A stretch of 64,000 nt of DNA from Fasciola hepatica (GCA_948099385.1 CANUEZ040000140.1:4464001-4528000); one strand, 5' to 3'; counted from the first letter of the stretch, positions 37,770-49,460 are shown. The notes: generated from the sequence alone by a model not told the origin. Translations and numbers: made by a program.

Positions 37770-38552
37770 GTGCATCATACGTTATTTCCTGTACATGTTG
37801 TTATTCAGGATTGACGAAACCTAATGGATCATTTAGGTTTGTGTTTTTGGAGTAATAAAATAACCACTTTGAAACTGTTTCGTGGAATGATTTGCACCAA
37901 TAAAGACGTGGAATAATTTCGGAGCAACTTGACATTTTTTGAATGAACCTTGACTTTACTTCAAATATAATCAAATATTTGTGTGATTACCTTACTTTTC
38001 TAATTGATGAAACAGTGAACCGAGTCATATCTGGTACACAAATTTGAAACTGGCTATTCTGCCTTAAAAATGTCTAGTCATTATCTGAACGACTGACTAG
38101 TCGTTATTTTTTTGTGAGCAATGTTTCAATTCCTTTATCACGAAGGTTGAAATCGATGATGCTTCTCACCGTGTGAAACCTTTCTATCTGACTAGTATCC
38201 CAACTACTTCACTGCTCAAATCTGGTTAGAATCATAATCCTTAATTGATGAATGGACTGTTATAGTTATACTGTAGAATGTGGTTGTCGAATATTGAATG
38301 CCAATATTGAAATGATGTAAATTTTAATGGATTTATAATCCCAAATATTAAACATATATCGGTAAATTAAAATACATCTTTATTTGGGAATTCGAATGTG
38401 ATATATAAAATAAGTATATTGGAAATATGTACATCACTTATTATTTGAACTAAATGGAATCATTTCGTGAGAAAGACTGAAAAGGTGGAAACATCCAAAA
38501 AACAATTCACAATATATTTCGGTCACTGAACTGTCGTAGGTATTCCACTCAC

Positions 38553-41500
38553 GCGTATCTCCATTCGTCGAAGATCAGTCTTGTTCAACTTGGCATTTAT
38601 TTTGTTGGTATCAACCAGCACTCCATCGACGACCCATGGTCCAGCATGAAGATCCAGCATTGTTAATTTGCATTCGCATTGGGACCGTTCCGTATTCTTC
38701 AATGTCGTATTTATTTGGACCGTGTCACTGGATTAGGTTAGGAAAGTAAAGGTTTTTTAAATAGGAAAGATTGAAAAAGTATTGTAGATTGGAAATCATC
38801 ATGTACCAGGAAATGGGTAGTGATATCACGACCGTCAGCGTCATTTGAGATGAAATGTGTCAAACCCTTGAACAAACTAACCCAAGCAAAATTGTTGATT
38901 CGGTAATGAATTTGTAGACCAAGAAAATGTGACGCCAGAAGTACTACATAAGTGAAATGATGCACCCAAATTCGTTTTTGTTTATTTATTTCTGTCCGTG
39001 ATTTTCAAATCTGCTTTCATCTGGGGCACATAAAATTCCCAGTCATGAAACTTGAGTTCTCTGTGTTTTATCACCAAACACAGTACTGTGTCCATGCAGT
39101 ACTCATTGTTAAGCCTTGAATATGACGTTATATTTTGCTGTACAAATGTGTGTTGCAGGCTGCTTGTTCAAGGTTTACCCTTGTGTGCTCTAGAAAAGCA
39201 AGCATAAACAGTTTTCTGATGCTTATCGGGATATGTGACAAGAAATATTACGGACATTTCATGTTCTGTTTTTCGTCTGAAATCACTCACTTAGTCCTAT
39301 CAGCTTGTTACCAAGATAGTTTTCGCGAGCTAATTATTCACCTCTACCTGTAGCAGCTGGTCTGCGAAAGGCGGGTTCGGTAAAATATTCTCTTCCATCC
39401 GGTGCTAGTGTTCATCGAGGAGGATATTCCACAAAGTTAAAGTGTTTCGGTAAAATCATCCACTTTTTTCCGTTTAATGTGAAATAAACTGGAATTGGAA
39501 GACATTCACGAGATCGCAAGCCCCGTTTCTTTTCTTGTGATGACCTCGTTAGACAATTTTGAATCTCTGTATCGTCTAATATGAAGATAAATTCAAAAAT
39601 ATTAAGTGGCAAGCAAATCGCTATTTCCGGCACTGTTGACGTCTAGTACTAAAATCGATCTTTTAATGGAGAAAATACACAGGAACATGTTTAACCTGCT
39701 TCTCACCACACTTCTGATTTTGAGTGAATACGTGCGTAATGCAAAACATTGTTCGATGAATGTTGGAGAGTGAAGTAATACAATTTCTCGTGCACTGTTC
39801 TTCGACTCGCTGTCGATCGCAACTAACAACTACGTTCACGAAACAAGAAACGTTTTCGCTTTGGAAGGGGTAAGTTGCAACCTAAATTCCTTGAAAACAA
39901 CTCTTTTGCGCTAAGCAGAAATGCCAAAAGTTTTCCTGGAGCGCTCATGCCTCACCGGTCAGTAGCAGTTCCTACTATGCTGGCCTTCAGCAACCGTTTA
40001 TCAATGCGACGCACTCACAGGACGGCATATCAGTTAATTGTATGTTTCCATGCCAAACAGCTTGGTCTCGGACCATCTACTCATTCCTCCTTGATTTTAC
40101 AATGGCTGGTGTGAAATAACAGACTTTATCTAGTAATGCTCAAAACGAGGTCTCCTTAGATTTTCCCTCATGCCAGCATTCTTTTTCACATGTTGGTAAG
40201 AATATTTTGCAAACTGAATGGAACATTGTCGCAAAATTTCATTTTCTGGGTTAGACTTGCGTCAATGATGGTCCAATCCCACCGAATACCACTCCATCAT
40301 TGTTAAAAAAACTGGGTAATTCAGTAGTATAAAGTATCCAAGCTACCCCGAGACGGTTTTTTACGTTGATACTCTTTCACTAAAAATCGTTCATATTCAT
40401 TTCAACGGTCGCTTTCTGTTGCACTACTATTGAGCTGTCTTATTTATTCCTCTCACAAAACTGCAACATCACCTGCGGCTAAACGTTTAGCTATTATTCA
40501 GTTAGTGTGAACACAAGAGGGAGTTATTCGCAAGGAGTAGAACGTGAATATGTGAAGTTAAATCTGTGTTACTGTAAGTGTAAGAATATAACAAAAATAT
40601 TGCATTTTTACCTGGATCATGGTGTAAGTGAAATGACTGAATAGTTAAACTCACAATAACTACACTCGTTTTTTCGTCCGGCTTACCCTGGATAGACATC
40701 CGAAGTGTTGATATACATTTTTAAATCGAGATCCGTGATAGGTTGACCTTTGTGGTGCACATTGATTGTTGCATTTTTCAAAATCAATTGTTCATCAAAA
40801 CGGGATTCAAACTGAATGGTTATGGTCTTCCGGTTTTCCACTTCCATGCAATGGGTCGCTCTTAGTTCGATCTCCAAATTGATCGTATTTGCATCGCGTG
40901 TTATGTTTTTAGCTGAATCAACAGGAGAAAAGAAAGATTTCTACAAAGCAGTGGAGCCTATTCCATGATCAATATCTCCTAGACAAACCTATCAAATTTA
41001 AAACGTTAGGCAATACTGCTCTGCTTTTCAGTAAAAACATGAGTGATAAGAATTTACATGTAGATGAGCAATTGATAAATGAGCAAGCTTATACTTTTGT
41101 CCCACTTTTACAGTGCAAAACTCACCAATGACCGAATCAGGAAATCGAATAAACTTCTGTGACAAACATCTGAATGGCTCACCAATTGGCCGAGTATTTT
41201 TATCGGTAAATAGAAGTGCAATGTGGAATGGAAAGCACGCATTTAGGCAGCTCTTTGACGCCCAAGATTAGAAGACAGCTTATCTGCTGTCTAGCTCACT
41301 GATGTGCACCGATAATATATACCATCAAAGAACTCCGTACGGTGCGGAATACATTCCTAGTGGATAACCTGGACATTTATTTAACCGGATGGTTTAGAAC
41401 GAGAGGGAAACTCCAGGGAAGATAATGGTGAAGATAGAGCAAGTGAACATCTCTCTGCCATTTATAAGTGACACACTGGCAGGTACTGTGCAAAAAATAT

Positions 41501-42515
41501 TGTTCATCCTGCCAGACTGCGTGTTCATTCTCAACGGTGTGTTTGCGGTTGCAAGTCAATGTGCCTGATTCGGCAGTCTCACTGTTTGTGTACTCCGCTA
41601 TATGCTTTTGTGAAACAACATTTTGCGGTCTCACGACCAGACACCTGGCTGAACACATTCGCGAACAACATCCAACGCCATTACGGTTTGGAACTGATAT
41701 TTCAACTACGAGAGCATTCGTTTCATACCTAGCTGAGTCTAACCAAACGGTGAGTGTAACGGCACTGTCCACCTCCGTGATAGGGTTCGTGCTGAGCTGT
41801 CCAGAACGGCGAGCTACCATATTTTGGTCAAGGCGTAAGCCGCCGGAATTCGTCTTCACACACCCCCCTCCTAAATGAACAAAGTCCATCGTGGCCCACT
41901 CACTACTCACGGCAGGTCCTAAATTGTTTGAAAGCTAACACAATGAATGAGTGATATTAGGCCCATATCCGATCTTTGGATAAACTTGTTCTGAAAGAGA
42001 TGTTACTTATATCGCTATCATGCATATTGTGTTGAATAAGAAACAATGAAACCGAGCTAGTTTTCCGGTGTTTTTCTTCCCAGTGTAGTCGTATTCATCA
42101 ATGACGTGTTCATTCATGTGGAATGTACTGAGACCGAACAAGTCACTCGTTTAGTCCAGTGAGAAACTATTGACAGAAAATAAACACAGAAATTGACAAT
42201 TTCTTTGAAATAGAACGTTTTCTCACCGGAGGATCTGATAGTCGTAAAATTGATTTGCACTCGATTCTGTTGGACTACGGTAAACTCAGTGATGTTGGAA
42301 ATGTTTGCATGGCCAATTCCAATTTGTTTTCCGTTGCTTAGACGGAGCACTTTTACAGTGCACTGCGGCTTATCAGACTCCTCGGATTTTGGGCAAATCA
42401 TCACCAATGACGCCTCAAAGATCGCACGGCCTCTTGGAATGTAGATTTCGAGGTGGACAGATTTCGGTCTGTTCATTTCAACCTCCCCAATGTGCTCCGG
42501 GATATTTATTGTTAT
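38553..42515 (-). pseudogene. Gene copy C, truncated by the tandem-duplication junction
   Basis: Exons 42515-42227 (289 nt), 40912-40687 (226 nt) and 38727-38553 (175 nt) correspond to exons 1-3 of copy B, with intact borders and compatible phases. Exon 3 differs at a few residues (for example INTTLKN and HAGPWVVDG). Exons 4-6 are absent because the duplicated unit begins inside the following intron, at 37769. The upstream exon candidate is out of phase here, through a 10-bp length difference from copy B. It can encode only an N-terminal fragment, unless spliced to something not visible. Confidence 0.6.
41375..41878 (+). pseudogene. PLE GIY-YIG endonuclease relic in intron 1 of copy C
   Basis: Nearly identical duplicate of 34440-34885, with the same HLAEHIREQHP segment. 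Copy C stays open a little further (to 41878). It belongs to the tandem duplication, not to a separate insertion. Confidence 0.6.
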
Positions 42516-43640
42516 CTGAAAGTGGAAAACGTCGAAAACTGTAACGTTTGTTTTGCAAGATTCAACATAATATTCGGATGTTTTCAAAATATCTCACAAG
42601 ACAAAATAGGAGAATGTGAACAGATCCATGGTTTTCCCGGAGAACGAATTCGCGAAGGAACATTGTGATCATATTTGATAAGTCGAAGAAAAGAAGCATT
42701 TAGTGCGTATCCCAAACAGAGTAAGCTATCGGCGAAAGACATTCGGGCCTCGTTAACAGTTAGCACGTTAGTGTCTGACTAAAGTTCAGGTCAAGGTTTG
42801 AGTGAAGGGGATCACACAAGACTGGACAAAGGATCCATGAGACATGAAATAATTCAGCTCAAGGGTTGGCTCGCCAAACTACTAATCAACCAATTAGGGA
42901 AACACTGACCAATGCCAGTTTGGACCAGTTAGATTGTCGTGCGACCAATGGTGATGGTGACTCTTACATCCTATTTAAACTGTCTGTTTTACGCTAGTAA
43001 TAATAGGTTGTTCGAAGGCGGAATAGTATTCAGACAAGAATTAGTGGACGGCCACCTAACATGACATCCACCACACAGAGCTAATTCTTGGTTTGAATTT
43101 CCAAGACAGGATTTCTCTGTGACTTAACTAGTGTCGCTCGGTAGAATTACCGGGCGTACCTGGTTATAGAAGGTGGGTGACTTCCACTGATCAGTTCGAA
43201 TCGCGCCGAAGTCAACCCCATTGTAATGTTTTCTCGTATTTGATGTTTATAAAGAACGACAAACGTACCCATCATAATTACAAATGGAGATTAAACTTAC
43301 CCGATTTCCCTCAGGTGGTGCTAGGAGCAACCGAAAAGTACCAGCAATCAACTGAAGCTATTGATCAACAATTAAAACTATACCGTGAATTTCCCAATGA
43401 ATGTTAATAAGCATGCTTCCTTTTTGTAGGCTTTCGCAGTCACCTCTCATCCGAAATGACCTGACTGAAACGACGGATCGAAGATTTCAGGTGTATGGAT
43501 GGCGCCATCAACGCCAATAAGTTGGCGTTCCAAAAGATCACAAATTTTTGTTGACCTCAAATAACCCCTCCATTACCGTTGAAACACAGAGCCATTCTTC
43601 ACACAGTCCATCACAGTAAATGTGCAGACACATACATATA

Positions 43641-45312
43641 ATAGCTGGAATAGTCCCACAGTCGTGGTCACATTAAGAACAAGACGCTGGAGAGCGAACA
43701 ATTGTTTTCAATGAATCCTATACGGGCTCTTACAATTCATATGGGTGAGGTAACATCGAAATGCGTTAGCCATTGGCCGGAGTAAAGGTCATTGTCGTGG
43801 CGTTAGGAAAAACGGGTTTGGTGGCGAGGGGTTTCTCTATCGTGTGTGTGTGTGTGTGTGTTGCGGTGAGAGTTTCACTCTCACCGTCACGAGCGGTAAT
43901 CGATACTCGACTTTTGGGGTTCGGTCGGTGATCCGTAGTTTCCGGTTTCGGCCAGGGCAGCTGGAGAGCCTGGACTAGTCGCCTTTGTGGACACAGATTA
44001 GTACTTAGTAAACGAATGGCGATTGCCTCTGCCGTGGTCATGGATTGAAGTTGGACTGGCTTTGATCGATTGGGTGGAACTCGGTATATGACTTTGAAAG
44101 ATTTTTCAGGGTCGACCGTGTGGTCACTGTCCACCAAATGACCTAGAATCGAACTGGTAATCACACCGATTTTCCCGTGACTCAACAATCTTGGGTGATG
44201 TTCTTTAATGCGCTGAGACAAACGCCTAGCCTTGCGACCTATGTAGGATGCGCCACATTCGCACCTGAACGAGTAAATGATCATGGAGGAGGTCAGCTGA
44301 GGTGGGTAATGTGCATTTCACTCTAGCGGCTGGGAACGTTGAGTTTACATCCGCCCTGAGTGTTTTTGTCAACAGCTCGGCTTGTGTATCCCCATTGAAC
44401 GATACTTCTTCGGTACGCAGAGAGACCGCTCTGCAGGTAGCTTTAGTTCTAAGTTCTTTTAGACAAACCTCTCGGGGTAGCCATTCTCTCGCAAAACTTG
44501 CGGAGCGAAACTTAGTTCACCTTGCAAAGTCGCCATTGAGCAAATTTTGACGGCTCTGAACGCTAGGCATCTAATTAAATCTCGTTTGTGTTAGACAAGG
44601 GCACGAAGCTGTGAAAATTCGTGTACCGGCCGTTTCATGTCTTTTTTCTATAGACCTTGCGTTGAATTGAACCATCTGCCCTCCTGGTTAGTAGTATATC
44701 GAGGCAAGCCAATTTGTTCTTGGTTTCCAGTTCCATAATAAAGGCTAGTGAGTCGTGGGGATTGTTAAATATTTCTAGAACATTGGGTAAATTGCACTCC
44801 TGGTCTAATAAACGAATTATATCATCCATGTACCGACTGTAATGAGTAAAACCTTCAATGGTTTGATTTAGTTTTCCATTTTCAAGTTTCGCCATGAAAA
44901 TGTCCGCTAGCAATAGGCCTAATGGGAAACCCACGGCGATGCCCTCTCTTTGTCGGTAGAAACATCCGTTAAAGAGGAACTGTATGTTTAGCGTGCAAAG
45001 TAGCAATAGTTCTTTGAGATTTTTCTGTCGGGATGCCCATTTGTATGTTGGACGTGTTTTTGTGCTCTCATAGGATGTCCACGGTTTCCAAAAGCGGAAC
45101 GTTCGTGAACAGTGATGCGATGTCTAACGAGAGCATAGTTTTCTTCTGAATAAGGAAACCTTTTATGGTGGATACGAACTCATAACTGTCTCTCAAGCTG
45201 TACTTGGCGAATTCTGCGCGAACGTGTTCCAATAATTCTACTAACCACTGAGCTGTTGCCTGATATGGTGAATTGATCATGGTCTATATTGGTCGAATGA
45301 GACATCCTTCTT
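43641..45312 (-). mobile_element. 5'-truncated GIY-YIG Penelope-like element, nested insertion
   Basis: Reverse-strand frames cover RT and endonuclease. 45280-45068 has AQWLVELLEHVRAEFAKYSL and SLDIASLFTNVPLLE (motif A). 45006-44635 has GIAVGFPLGLLLADIFMAKL and the catalytic RYMDDI, then LACLDILLTRR. Around 44560-44440 a frame resembles the thumb (LIRCLAFRAVKI, RENGYPERFV). 44284-43766 is the GIY-YIG endonuclease with CECGASYIGRKARRLSQRIK, ending in a His/Thr tract from a GT repeat. The 5' part is missing at 45312 and about 120 bp of 3' sequence follows the ORF. A frameshift lies between palm and endonuclease. The flanks match the uninterrupted sequence at about 36690-36705. Confidence 0.85.
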
Positions 45313-45319
45313 TATAAGT

Positions 45320-47580
45320 ATATGCAAGCACTGTTTGACATCCGATGAATTTAAATTATTATTATCCCATTTGAACTGGTTTTGAGAAAGGTTACTCACG
45401 GTAACCTAAATCACCGACATTTCCGGCAACACGAAAAAATTTCTTTTCCATATATCACTTCAGACATCTACGTATATGGTATTGGGGAAAGGAGAGTGTA
45501 TGTGCAGTTATAGATAGGAGTGAGTGAATAAGTGAACAACAAATCTGGTAACTTGACAACATGCTTCAATTTGATCAAACTTGTCCGTTGTGTGAAGAGC
45601 AGTAAGTGTGAAATGTGTAACCACATGGCTTTATCTCTCGGACCTAAGTTTTGCTCAACTCAACCACGTTATCATCAGATGGAAATTGAAACTCAGTTCC
45701 AAAGTATAATGAGTCACTTGTATGACCTGGTACCACCATCATCTAACTCAGTTGACGGCCTGAAAACATCACTTGTTTATAAATGTTAAAAGCATCATGC
45801 CAGTAAACCTTCTTTTATTGGAATATTTACCAAGCAACATCGAGAATCGATCGAAGATCTATTGAACAATCAGGATTACCTACTGTCAAACGAGATAGAG
45901 GTGCTGGATGTGTTTTACTAGACCGAGGCGGTGGTGACGGAAAAATGTAGCTGTTTTATCCATTGAGAGCAAATTCATTTACAATGCGGGTGAGAAAGAC
46001 AAAACACGAGAAGCCGAGGCAAAGTTGACAGAGATCTTGAAACAGCTTAAGTCAGACAACGCCATTTCCAAATCGCTCTACGACAAGCTTGTGCCCTGTG
46101 GCTCGTAACCACGTAGACTCTTTGGACTACCAAAAGTGCGCAAACCAAGAATACCCCTAAAACCGGTGATTGACATGAGCACCTTAGCCTATAACGCAAC
46201 AGCTCAGTGGGTTGCAGGAATTCTTGAAAGTGTGCACAAGTCACTGGCAAGGTATAGTGTGAAAGATTCGTTCTCTGCTGTGTAGATGGTAAAACATCAG
46301 AATCTGTCTGAACGGAATATACTTTCCCTAGATGTGGAGTCTTCATTCACAAGCATTGCATTGATCGAAACAATCGATTTCATCTGTCAATACTTTACCG
46401 ACATGGACATCAAACCCAACATTCCAGTGATCAAGATAAAATGAATAATTCTTAGATGTACATGAAATATAAACTTTCTGTATGGTGGAATATACTGCAG
46501 CCAGAAGGATGGGGTAGCAAAGAGACTATTGCTTGAACCCCTTCTGGCAGATATATTTCTAGCACAACTCGAAACTGGACCAATCCGCAGCACCATCGAC
46601 AGTCCATACATGCATATCAGATACATGGACGACAAATTCATAATTTGTGCCTCAGCAATAGATATTACCGAACTACTGAAGACATTCGACTTTGCCCACA
46701 CAATGACCCCATTTACAATGGAGATAGGAAAGAACAATTTTCTCACTTTTCTTGATTTAGGATGATGTAGAATTGAGGAAGGACGTATAAAAAGGGAATG
46801 TATCGGAAAAGCAAATTGTTGGGGCAATACACACACTTCCAAAGTATTGTCCCCCTAAGGTACCAAAGTGGCTTAATGAGCTGTCCAGTCTACAGAGCAA
46901 GAAACATCTGTAGCCCTGATACATCCGCCTAAGAACTGGAACACATACGTGACACACAAATGAAAAATGGCTATCCAGACCCGTTTATTCGTCAACATAT
47001 GGGGGAGAGGAGACACAAAACAAGTGTGAAAATGGCCAAGAAAATGGATGTCTTCCTGACTCTCCGTTCAAGGCTGACAAGACACTAAAAATACTGTATC
47101 TACACTTATCTAAGGCCCTCGGGAAGTTTTTTTTCTCGCTGCACTTTTCCGAATCTTAACAAAAACTAAGCCTTCCTTAGTTCAGCAATCCAAGGACAGG
47201 TTATCTCATCAGTTTCAACCTCTTATTCTATTAAAGTTTACGTGCTCTCGTAGTACGCAGTGTACTGGACATACGACGAAACTCCTGGTTAGGAAGATAT
47301 CAAAACACATCCCGGCTTCTTTACTCAAAGGAACATTCTGGACCATCAGCGGAGCTATCCTACAACATCTGGTTGATAGTGCAGATCAAATGGACACAGT
47401 GACAGCTGTCATACCAGTCCTGGAAACTCTCAGCGTTCACACGAAAGGATTGTGCAGGTAGCCGCTTATGCCATCAGAAGCCACAACAATTCGATTATTT
47501 AAGCCCGAACTGTGAAAGCAACGTAACCTCGTGCAACAGTTGTTGTTGCCAAGACCGTAACAAGTGATTTTCTCAAGGTT
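45320..47580 (+). pseudogene. Longest Penelope-like element copy (RT plus GIY-YIG)
   Basis: Same family as 36690-37769 and contiguous through to the endonuclease. In order: the CEMCNHMALSLGPKFC segment at 45600-45660; AISKSLYDKLVPCGS at about 46060; GLPKVRKPRIPLKPVIDMST and ILSLDVESSFTSIALIET (motif A) to 46380; LLADIFLAQLETGPIRST and RYMDDKFIICA (motif C) at 46540-46650; NNFLTFLDLG at 46735; MKNGYPDPFIRQHMG at about 46970. A GIY-YIG-type tail follows at 47215-47580 (LLVRKISKHIPASLLKG, ILQHLVDSADQMD, AEAIAIRLFKPEL-like). Several stops and the lost YIG triplet make it a pseudogene. Confidence 0.75.
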
Positions 47581-47677
47581 CTTATAAACAAATTCTACCC
47601 AGCCCATCATCTCTTTTATCACACCATCGTTTTTTCACACCGGTCGTTTCACGCTATATTGCTGAACATTTCACAAT

Positions 47678-47832
47678 TACTGCTGTTCACACAACGGACA
47701 AGTTTGATCAAACTGAAGCATGTTGTCAAGTCCACAGATTTGTTGTTCACTTATACACTCACTCCTATCTATAACTGCACATACACTCTCCTTTCCCCAA
47801 TACCATACATGTAAATGTCTGAAGTGATACAT
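47678..47832 (-). repeat. Inverted copy of the PLE 5' segment
   Basis: The reverse complement of this segment matches 45455-45605 (and 36840-36990): TTTGATCAAACTTGTCCGTT, the AACAAATCTG block and the GGGAAAGGAGAGTGTATGTG block occur in the same order. It sits about 100 bp beyond the 3' end of the PLE, so the element is flanked by its own 5' sequence in inverted orientation. Confidence 0.8.
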
Positions 47833-47934
47833 GTTGCAAACTGTTTCATGAGTCGATGGGCATATTAAACGAGCTGCGACAACACCGGTAGTGAATTTTA
47901 AATGCTTCATTATTCAGCTAAGTCGAAATTACTT

Positions 47935-48155
47935 GCGGGTAGTGTGTGTGCTTGGTTAACTGTTCTTTGGATTCCACATTTCACGTACAAAACCTCAAGT
48001 CATCCGACGAATCTTGCATTTGAAAGAACCAGACTCAAGTCAGAGCTACTGTTAGAGCATATCTTCCGCCTAATCCAGGGTATAAATCATGGTATTTTCA
48101 CCGGAAAGATGTGTGTGTGTTACTACTGCGCCACCCTGCTCATCTTCGGGTTGAT
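47935..48155 (+). mobile_element. 5' fragment of an RTE-like element
   Basis: The sequence matches, in reverse complement, the 5' end of the RTE-like element at about 53115-52895. Shared blocks include GGATTCCACATTTCACGTAC, CCTCAAGTCATCCGAC and AATCCAGGGTATAAATCATG. It ends after roughly 220 bp, so it keeps the 5' end and lacks everything downstream. Confidence 0.8.
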
Positions 48156-48269
48156 CCAATTGAGCGAGTTAAATTTGTTCAGATGTCATCCTCTATGACA
48201 GCCAGGAATGCTTGACCGTCGGCCGAACATAGTGTCATGCATCCCACACAACACTACTCGAAATGATTG

Positions 48270-48271
<2 letters not shown>

Positions 48272-48321
<50 letters not shown>
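48272..48321. repeat. (TA)n microsatellite
   Basis: About 25 uninterrupted TA units. Confidence 0.95.
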
Positions 48322-48325
<4 letters not shown>

Positions 48326-48329
48326 CAAG

Positions 48330-49204
48330 AACAAAGCAGGTTTAAATGTGGGCACAATGACCCATCATGTGGAGATATCTTGATTTGGTGGGAGGCATTC
48401 GCTTGGAGTTACCGCGATGATGACGGGACGTAAAACAGGTTCATACAAAATGATCAAGTATATTCTGTTACTTCTCTTTTAGTGGATTCGAATGGCACAT
48501 TGCAAGAGAACAATCACCATTAGAATTAATTGAACTTTTCGGAAGTGACTACTCATCGATCAGTTGCGCATTCAATGTCTCTCATTTTCACCCACCACTT
48601 TTCGTGAAAACATACTTTTTCCGAAGATCGTTTTTTTTCTTTTGAGTAGGACTTCTTCCGAGGTGTTTCTTATCCAGTATCGAAGGCGAGAATTCTCGAT
48701 TGTTGCATGTTGACTGGATATTTTGCAGTCGACGAATGGGCGCTTTTGTTCATCGTTAACAGAAACGACCAATGAAACGTCAATCTACACAGGCTAGGAA
48801 ACGCAGACGAATGTACGGATTCAGCACATAATAAATCGGTTGAAAGCGGCTGTACAAGACGTTTCATGTTCAGATAACTATGGCTCAATTTTTTTATACC
48901 TAGAAGGGACTAAACTGACACTGCATTCCGAGCATCTATTCACGTTGCTGGTCTATAATTCAGCTTAAATCACGGGAAGGAAACGTTGCTCAGTACGACA
49001 CTGCAAATAACGTTTTTTGCATAATAATCTTTTTGAACAATAGTATCAGTCCGGATGATAGCCTGGCCTGTTCTAACTTGCAAAGTACTTATTTAAAGGG
49101 GTGTTATGCGGTAGCGAAACGTGGAATGTCTTTTCATTAATGAAGAAACTTATAATCATCGTTAGCCAAATGCCCTCATATTCATCTCTGCTACCATTTT
49201 CCAG
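48330..49204. other. No gene recognised
   Basis: Short frames only (for example 48888-48572 on the reverse strand), no motif or convincing exon border. Confidence 0.4.
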
Positions 49205-49460
49205 TAAAAAAAGAACGATTCCGAAGACCAATAATTTTTCATTCATATATAGATGGATATACAGTAGTCTCCGTGAGATTGCCACACTCCTGAATGAGAT
49301 AAACTCTCTTCAAGAAAAGGTTTTCTGTAATTCACTTCCACCATGTAATATCAAAATCAGAAACGAACAGGAAACACTTTCATTAGGAACTTGTCCCCAA
49401 AGAAGAAACATTTCTGAGTTAGATATGATAATTTCTATTCCTGATCACAATTGGCCCTGA
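49205..49460 (+). CDS. Orphan terminal exon candidate, unknown protein
   Basis: A polypyrimidine-rich acceptor (CTCTGCTACCATTTTCCAG) ends at 49204. The phase-1 frame that follows runs 84 codons to TGA at 49458-49460. It contains SLREIATLLNEINSLQEKVF, an amphipathic helix, and a Cys-rich segment (FCNSLPPCNIKI). No upstream exon could be tied to it and no family is recognised. It may equally be a chance frame. Confidence 0.28.

Larger units (their letters stand above)
37770..46391. repeat. Tandem duplication, unit 2
   Basis: Second copy of 30489-37769. It lacks about 250 bp corresponding to roughly 31990-32240 (near 39275) and contains an extra PLE at 43641-45312. Similarity to unit 1 is uneven. 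By eye it is about 85-88 percent near 37.8-39.9 kb, higher near 40.5-40.7 kb, and nearly identical at about 40975-41875. Confidence 0.88.

Noticed and set aside
47100..47300. Possible hammerhead ribozyme near the PLE end (GACGAAACTCC and a reverse-strand CTGATGAG)
   Set aside because: The CTGATGA and GAAA core pieces are on opposite strands or in the wrong order and no three-stem fold could be drawn.
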